DNA of 25,475 nucleotides from Usnea hakonensis (lineage: Eukaryota; Ascomycota; Lecanoromycetes; Lecanorales; Parmeliaceae): NCBI GenBank assembly GCA_013423325.1, contig BLJB01000166.1:8157-33631 (forward strand). The letters run 5' to 3'. The notes beneath the pieces were generated by a model that worked only from the letters and a program-made list of their open reading frames with translations, was not told where the DNA came from and did no database searches. Made by a program: the position numbers and the translations under genes. This document shows positions 19,346 to 25,475 of the stretch, one piece after another. Position 1 is the stretch's first letter. Every line of letters begins with the position of its first letter.

Positions 19346-21003
19346 TCAAGAGATAACAGACTCAAACCACTCTCTGTAATCAGTATGCGCCCACTCGACG
19401 AGGATGTCCATCGCTGCAATGATCTGAAAGACACCCGTGATGGTGTCGGTCCCACCGAGGCGCATCTTGCCGTACATGACATTCTGCGTCTCCTGCGCTT
19501 CATATACCACCAGATAGAGGTCGTGGCCGTGCATACTCAGAGCTGGGAAGACTGGCATTCGGCCGCTCTTTTCCTTCCTCATCATCCATCGCAACCTTTC
19601 AATCCCCGCACCGACCCAGATCGAGAGCTGGACGTCCGAGGTCTCATCCCCGCAGAAGGGCGGTTTGGTCTCCATGCTAAAGGCAATCGGGCGTGTCCTG
19701 AGACTTGACATCATGGTTTGGTTGATGGATTGATGTTGCGCGACAAGAGGCTTGAGGGTTTTGTGTATTTTACCCGCGAGGACTGTGGAAGGTTCGAGGA
19801 ATACAGCGAAATCAACTTTCTTAGTCTGCATCGAGACGCCAGAGCCGTGCTTCTTACCGAGCGCCGCCGGTTGTATACTGGCTGTCTTACTACAAACGAG
19901 TTAACCATCAGCTAACTGGGAAGATCAGAAGGAAGGTTATAGTCCCTACATAATCGCTTGATTCACAGCACGACCATACTTGGGATTCGAAACAGCAAGC
20001 TTCAGAAGTGGTGTCTGCACCTCTACATTCCAATCGTCTTCTTGCTTCCTCAATTTTTCGCAAATCCAGGCAGCTTCATAGATTTCAATTGCTTGACTAC
20101 CCATTTTCTTTACGTAATCTTTCATACCAGTGTTTGAATTTCCAGCATAGGAGGAGGTATATGCGTGTAGGAGGGGCCGGTCATCTTCTTGAAAAGTCTT
20201 CTCCATGAGCACCTGTTCAGCGTCAGCCTCACTACACCAGTGTATGTTCTTTCAAGCGCATAGTAATGGGTGACCTTGAGGCTACTCGGTACAACCCCCA
20301 CGCCCGCACCTATCTCTCGTAGCCTCCCATACTTGGTGAGGACGCCCTTGAGCTTTGCAGAAGCATGGCCATCCAACTTTTCATACTCTGTGGGGATATC
20401 CGCCATCGACAGGTCCGCAAACTTTTTGACGGGGCTGGTGGATCGTGAACCAGATTCTCGAGAAGGCATACTTTCGCTTTCCCCTTGGTCGATGTCTATC
20501 GTCGCATTTTGGTTGTAGGTCGGGGGAGGAAGGATTGAGGCATTGCTATGGCAAGGTATGAAGTCAGCAAGGCTTGTTCAGCGTTGAGAAGGAGTTGACA
20601 GTCTCTGGTTGTACCTGAGGGCCGGAGCTCGTAAGAACCGTTGGCGGGGTGTGCGCTCGTGATCTGGAGATTTCTTCTTTGGAGAGCCTTTTCGTGGGGA
20701 ATGTCTTGGATTGTCCTGTGTCTTCTCTGCTGATATATCTTGGTCTTCACCCCCAATGACATTGTCTCTCTGAGGCATGGTGTTCCCTGAGGTGTGATTT
20801 AGCGGTTTGCGAGATCCTTTTCTTTTGCGCCGCTGTATGGGGGAGTTGGTGTTGTCTTCTCTGCGCGCTTTGGGGGAATGGGAATATTGAAGGGAAGTGT
20901 TCCATGTTGAAGGTGAGCTGGCTTCAGCCTTACGGGCCCAATCAAAGACAAAGGCGTTCTTTGCCGAGACGACAGCGAGGGTAGATTGTGAAGCTGAAGC
21001 CAT
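19346..21003 (-). CDS. PD-(D/E)XK nuclease-like domain protein, four exons, 488 aa
   Basis: Exons 21003-20615, 20545-20275, 20212-19950 and 19889-19346 (TGA) join in frame to 1467 nt. The introns (69, 62 and 60 bp) start GT and end AG; GCTGAC or GTTAAC branch-like sites precede the acceptors. An in-frame TGA lies shortly upstream of ATG 21003, which fixes the start. The N-terminus (FVFDWARKAEASSP), a basic likely nuclear signal at residues 57-66 (QRRKRKGSRK), a Ser/Pro-rich linker and TSPVKKFADLS near the start of exon 2 fit the fungal PD-(D/E)XK nuclease-like family (Pfam PDDEXK_12 type). Further family marks are E..WN at 278-282, TASI at 310-313, Asp334 in KKVDFA, Glu381/Lys383 in METK, and Gln395 in VQLSIW. 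The catalytic set D, ExK, Q is therefore complete. The biological role of this family is not established. It is the only intact gene between RIP-mutated repeats. Exon borders are inferred from sequence alone. Confidence 0.87.
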
Positions 21004-21330
21004 TGAATATCATGAATGTTTTGTGAACGTCAAGTCAATTTATGTGAATCTTGACAACGACCGCGGGACAGTCCCGGTCCGATGTTTCTCCGGCGCTATA
21101 CCTACTTTACTACCTGTACCTTTACCCTTTTCTAAGAGGAAGAGAAAAAAATAAAAACAAGAGATACCCTTTGCTGAATCTGAAGAGAACCTGACTGTAT
21201 CGATTTGTTTACACTTCGTCTCAGCCATCTTAATACTCATATAGATACACTACGTGGCTTTTGAAAGAACAAAGGGTGACGGAAAAAAAGGGAAAAAAAG
21301 GAAGAAAGGGAGAATTCGAAATTATCGTTG
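21004..21330 (-). promoter_or_regulatory. Upstream region of the PD-(D/E)XK gene
   Basis: On the minus strand, upstream of ATG 21003, there is a pyrimidine-rich tract (about 21163-21131, ending CTTAG) of the type found near fungal transcription starts or before a 5'-UTR splice acceptor. A further A/G-rich (minus: T/C-rich) tract lies at 21279-21313. A short palindrome GGGACAGTCCC lies at 21064-21074. An out-of-frame ATG at 21013 opens a 23-codon frame overlapping the main start, and another open frame at 21240-21040 lies entirely upstream. No clear TATA box was seen. The assignment rests on position and base composition only. Confidence 0.4.
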
Positions 21331-21590
21331 ACCTGTCAACGGGCTTCATCATTCAGTATTGGTACTTATATTCAGAGAACACTACCTTCAGACTCGACTC
21401 CATGTTAACTACAAGGGAGCATAGCTAATCTTACATACTCGTACACTTCTCCACTATTCGCCGTTCCAGAAGTTTAGTGAAGAATTGAAGACAGCTCCCA
21501 TTTCTCCAATTCGGATTCGTTACAGAATGCCACACGGCATCTACTATATTGATCTATTTCCCCTTACTGAGCAGTCCTATCACTCCCAAA
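21331..21590. other. Right edge of the unmutated island, no gene
   Basis: Ordinary sequence with CA/TG up to about 21595 (CAAAAGCGTTTGC), after which the DNA changes within a few bases to TpA-rich sequence. No ORF or RNA gene was recognised. Confidence 0.5.
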
Positions 21591-23770
21591 AGCGTTTGCT
21601 TTATTCTTTTAATATAGATATATATTAGAGTAATACTTATATATATATATTATATAGTATTAATTCTTTTTATAGTTAATCTAGTAGTATTTATATCTTT
21701 AGTATTTTAGGTACTATTATATTTTTACTACTTATTCGAAATAGTCTATCTATTTTAAGCTAAATTTATTAATTAATTTATATTTAATAAGTCTATTAAT
21801 TACCTCTACGCTAATAATATATAGGATTAATATTAAGTATTTCTTATTAAGACTATTTTTATTAATTTATTTTATACTCTTAATCTTTAATTCTAGATAG
21901 ATTCTAGTATTTGTTATTTTAATCTTTCTATTAGCTATCGTTTAGTTATTAATTAATATCTTTATTATATATATTCTATATATTACTATTATAAAGAGTT
22001 CTTATTTTATTATAGTATTCTCTATAATATTTTTTATCTAGTCTATATTTCTTTATAACTATTTTTAGTATTTCTTTATATTTATTATTAATACTATTAT
22101 CCCTCTTATATATATTCTTCTTTTAATTATTCCCTTTTATATTATTTCTACTCCTATCTCTCCTTTTACTTTTTTTATTATCTTCTTTATTATAAAGCCT
22201 TTTATTTTCTTTTATATCTTTTTATTAATAATCTATATAATAACTTTAAGGCTTCTATATAATATATATATAAATAGCCCGCTAATATCGCGCTTATTTA
22301 TTACTATCTAAACCTTTTTTAGAATTATTATTTATATATTATTTTTATCTCCCCTATTTCTCTTTATTTTCTTAATAACTATCTTTAATCTATTAACTAC
22401 TTTCTCTAATCTTAATATTATATTTTTCTTATTAAATATATTTTTAATATATTCTATACTTATAGCCCCGCCTATAATAATATTATTTAATAGTCGAGTA
22501 GCCCTTTTTTATAAAATCGCTTATCTTTCTCCTTTTTACTTAGATCTAAAGGACTTTTAAATCTTAATTATTTTCTTATAAATTACTTTTCTTTAGTTAT
22601 TATCTATTTATCGATAGGTCTCTATCTCTCTATTATTATATATTAGTATCCTACTAGCGGCGCCGCGGTATTATCTAGGTATTAATATACTATTAGTAAC
22701 TTCTTTTCCTTATCTTTATCTTCTTCTTATCTTTTTCTATTAATTGTGGCTTCTTTCCTATTTCTTTTTCAATTAATTATATTAATAAGTAAGTAAATAA
22801 GGATATATATATAATTTTAGCCTCGAAAAGTAAGTCTAGTACCTATATTAAATATCTTAATAGAGTTAGAATTAATAACCTTAAAAGTAGTATAATTATA
22901 AGAGACTTTATTAATAGTTTAACTATTAATCTAGAAGGCTTTATTACTATCTAAATAGAAAGTATTACTAGAATACTTATTTATTATAGTAGACTTCTCG
23001 TTATATTTACGATAAAAGGTATATTTATTAATAAAGTTAATAAAAGTCTTATATTACTAATCGTTATTATAGTAATTCTTATTTAAACCTTTTTTATAGT
23101 ACTTTAAGGGCTTAGAGGTATCGCCTTAATAGGCCTTACAATAGTTATCTTAATTATATACTAATTAGTCTTTAGTAATATAATCTATTCTTTTACTAGA
23201 CTTATAATTTATTTAATAGATAGCTTAGAAGCGATCTTACTACTATAGCTATTTACCTTTATTATAATTATCTCGGTTTTAAAACCTTCTACCCTATAGA
23301 GGTAGATTTAGCTTATTAGACTAATTCGATAATAAACCTAATATACTTAGAACTATAATTTATAGTCTAGAAGGTTCTATAATTAGATAATTTTAACTAT
23401 ATTACTAATTATTGTACTATTAATTATTATAAGTATATTATCCTCTATTAAAGGGTCTAGACTAGTAGTTAAAAGGCTACCTTAGATAGTATTAAAATAA
23501 GGAATTTTAGTTATTATGACCTTATTAATCTTATCTATTATTAATATATTATTATTAACTTTATTATCTTTATCGTAAATATTACTAAAAGCTTCGATTA
23601 TTCCTTTATTATTACTAGAACTATTGAAGCCTTTAATAAGATAATTATAAAGATATTTTAAATTAAGTATCTTTCTTTAAATCTAGTACTTAGATAAATA
23701 TAAATACTATAATATTATTAGTATTTTTTATATATTAAATAATAGTTTAAATATAGCTTATAGATTCTCT
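21591..23770. other. Extremely AT-rich RIP-type DNA, unidentified
   Basis: CpA/TpG are nearly absent and, unlike 1-10200, CpG is also scarce and T runs are common on the plus strand. On the minus strand some frames read as Lys/Asn/Ile-rich protein with TAG/TAA stops (for example around 22500-22000 and 23500-22900), but I could not match any of them. A small GC patch (GCGGCGCCGCGG) lies near 22658-22669. It is probably one or more old transposons; the class is not determinable by eye. Confidence 0.5.
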
Positions 23771-25475
23771 TTTGAATATAGCGGAGATGATTGAGTTGAA
23801 AATGAAGTACAACAACCAGCACGAAGAGAAGCCTTTTATATTAGGTGGGGAACTAGAAGAAGAAGATATACTACTAGATATAGATACAATAGAGACTACT
23901 ACTACCCCTAAGGGGGTAGAGTATACTAATACGGAAGTAGAATAAGACGCGGCTACCGCGTTCGCGATACTAATAATATAGATAGGGAGCCTAGAAGAGG
24001 TACTTTAGATATTTAAGATCCTATTCGAACCTATATCGGATAAATACCGAGTAGCGGGAAACGCGTCGATTAATATTATATAAGTACTTATAGAAAGATA
24101 GAGTCGAAAAATTATAAAGCTACGCGCGGAGCTATAATAGAAGAAAGAAAAGTAGACGAGATAACGCGAGGAGGAACGAATAAGAAGCTAGATAAGTATA
24201 CCGATACGTTAAAATAGCCTAACTACTAAATAGAGCTAAAGAAACCCGTTTAAAATATCTAGAAGGGGCCCCCCTAGCGCTATAGTCTATATAATCTAAC
24301 TAGAGGATTCGAGAAAACGGAGATAGCTCCTAATACGAGTTAGAGATAAGAAGGAAAGTAAGAGTATAGAAGAAATAGTAGAAGAGATCCTAAGGGAACT
24401 AAAGGATATACGGATATAAGGAGAGAGAGTCGAATAGCTAGAGATAGCGCGCTATCTTCGTAGTAGCGACCTCCTAATCTAGATAACTATAACGGACGTA
24501 AAAGAAGACTTAGAGAAGGATACGTCCTAGCTTATAGAGAAATACGCGTCGGCTAGTATTATATAAAAGGTATACCTAGTAATAGTATATAATATTAGAG
24601 TTAATAGAGTAGATACTAGTACGTAGCTAGGGATAAAGAGGAGGATTAAATAGGATAATTAAAGAATATACCCGGAACTTAAAATTACGGGAATTAGGTA
24701 GCTATCTAATAGTTATAAGATAAAAAAGTACTCGTTATTAGTACTAAACCTCCTAACCCTAAAAATAGTAGATACCCTAATATTTAATAGACTCGTTAAA
24801 GCGAAGGAAATAAAAGCGGTAGAGAGGTTTAACTAAGCGGCCTCCCTAACTAGATACTATAGGTATTAGGAATATAGTTATATCACGAGAACGTACTAAA
24901 ACGAGGTACGGTACGCTAAATATAATTAGATATACGATACCCGAATATATATAATAGTAGTATCGATAGTAGCCCCGGGATACGCGGCGTACGGGAAGAA
25001 AGGCTATACTATATATGATATAGACTACTAGTTTAAGGCTAAAATAAAGAGGTATATAGCGAGGAGGCTCGCGAAGAAAAGGCTATTCTATAGCTAATAT
25101 TAGTAGAAAATAAATAGTAAGGGGAGCTAAAATAGAAAGGAGAAGACGAAGATAAAGGAATCTATAGCCTCGACCTAAAGAAGTAGACCCGAAGAACTAA
25201 AAGCTATACTCCGAGAAAGGATTAGAGAGAGTATAAACTAGGGCCGGGGACTTAGCGAGGAGGAGTTAATCTAAATCTAGATTAAGATTACTAAGATTTA
25301 AGCTTTAGAGAAGGAAATCGTAATAGGAGGAATATAAATAATAGTGAAACTCTAACGGAGATATAATTAAAGTAGTATTTAGATCTATATATAGATAGTA
25401 ATATATATATAAAGAAGTAGTAAGGTTTTTCCCTAATAGTATATATATAAGATAATAGTATTAAATAGTTTTCTT
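23771..25475 (+). mobile_element. Non-LTR (Tad/LINE-type) retrotransposon, 5' part, RIP-inactivated, running off the window
   Basis: The 5' end region and gag-like ORF1 are present; the endonuclease/reverse transcriptase ORF expected downstream lies beyond 25475. Identification rests on the ORF1 zinc-knuckle pair preceded by an LINE-gag-like segment. No LTR is present upstream. The first ~110 bases keep CA/TG while the rest does not. Confidence 0.65.
23787..25475 (+). pseudogene. Degenerate gag-like ORF1 of a Tad/LINE-type element
   Basis: ATG 23787 (or 23802 in the same frame) opens a frame that can be read without indel past 25300, interrupted by TAG/TAA only. Residues near 24090-24180 are Lys/Glu/Arg-rich and could form a coiled coil. 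Around 24770-24850 the stretch LIFNRLVKAKEIKAVERF precedes a knuckle at 24855-24896 with exact CX2CX4HX4C spacing in which all four ligands are Tyr. It is followed by RYAKY, matching the second knuckle start (CxxC) of LINE ORF1 proteins, again Cys to Tyr. The last part (25050-25340) is Lys/Arg/Glu/Gln-rich. The ORF1 end cannot be fixed because every later stop is also TAG/TAA. The protein would bind element RNA as a nucleic-acid chaperone. Confidence 0.72.

Noticed and set aside
19319..19708. Plus-strand open frames antisense to the nuclease-like gene, including 20008-20208, 20270-20518 and 20897-21154
   Set aside because: Shadows of the minus-strand exons, which carry the family motifs and splice sites.
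21040..21240. Minus-strand 66-codon frame upstream of the nuclease-like gene
   Set aside because: Different frame from the gene, passes through a pyrimidine tract and lacks any domain; at most an upstream ORF in the leader.
1..25475. tRNA, rRNA, CRISPR arrays and bacterial-type operons
   Set aside because: None seen; the introns, RIP pattern and retroelements indicate fungal nuclear DNA, and no cloverleaf or rRNA core sequence was recognised by eye.

Overview
This window looks like chromosomal DNA of a filamentous ascomycete (Pezizomycotina). One spliced gene has 60-69 base introns, its product belongs to a family known from these fungi, and the surrounding repeats carry the signature of repeat-induced point mutation (RIP): CpA and TpG are almost absent, TpA is abundant, and reading frames are closed by TAG/TAA while staying free of indels over kilobases. 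I cannot name a genus.

Layout. 1-3540 is RIP-saturated DNA with two coding ghosts: a plus-strand frame with a KilA-N/APSES-like stretch (about 122-1099) and a minus-strand chromodomain-like segment (1443-1709). 3541-4954 is a less mutated, GC-richer stretch holding a compact 179-bp inverted-repeat element (4371-4549) that has TA target-site duplications and telomere-like TTAGGG units in its arms. 4955-9540 is a minus-strand Ty3/gypsy element in which gag, protease, reverse transcriptase (RT), RNase H and integrase can still be followed; it breaks off inside the integrase. 10238-17561 is nested: an outer LTR element (83-bp shared LTR ends at 10238-10320 and 17479-17561) into which a complete Ty3/gypsy chromovirus copy has inserted (11149-16986, 244-bp LTRs, 5-bp target duplication ATTCG). 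17780-21590 is an island of normal base composition with one clear gene, a four-exon minus-strand PD-(D/E)XK nuclease-like protein (21003-19346, 488 aa), plus microsatellites and a G-homopolymer assembly gap. 21591-23770 is very AT-rich and unidentified. 23787 to the end is the gag-like ORF1 of a Tad/LINE-type non-LTR retrotransposon on the plus strand.

Only the PD-(D/E)XK gene looks functional. The mobile elements are fossils: catalytic Asp codons became Asn and zinc-knuckle Cys/His codons became Tyr, as CpA-to-TpA change on both strands predicts. The most informative observations are the sparing from RIP of both outer edges of the chromovirus, the parallel conversion of zinc-knuckle ligands in three unrelated elements, the telomere-like foldback element, and a single intact gene isolated between inactivated repeats. 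All coordinates and counts were read by eye.
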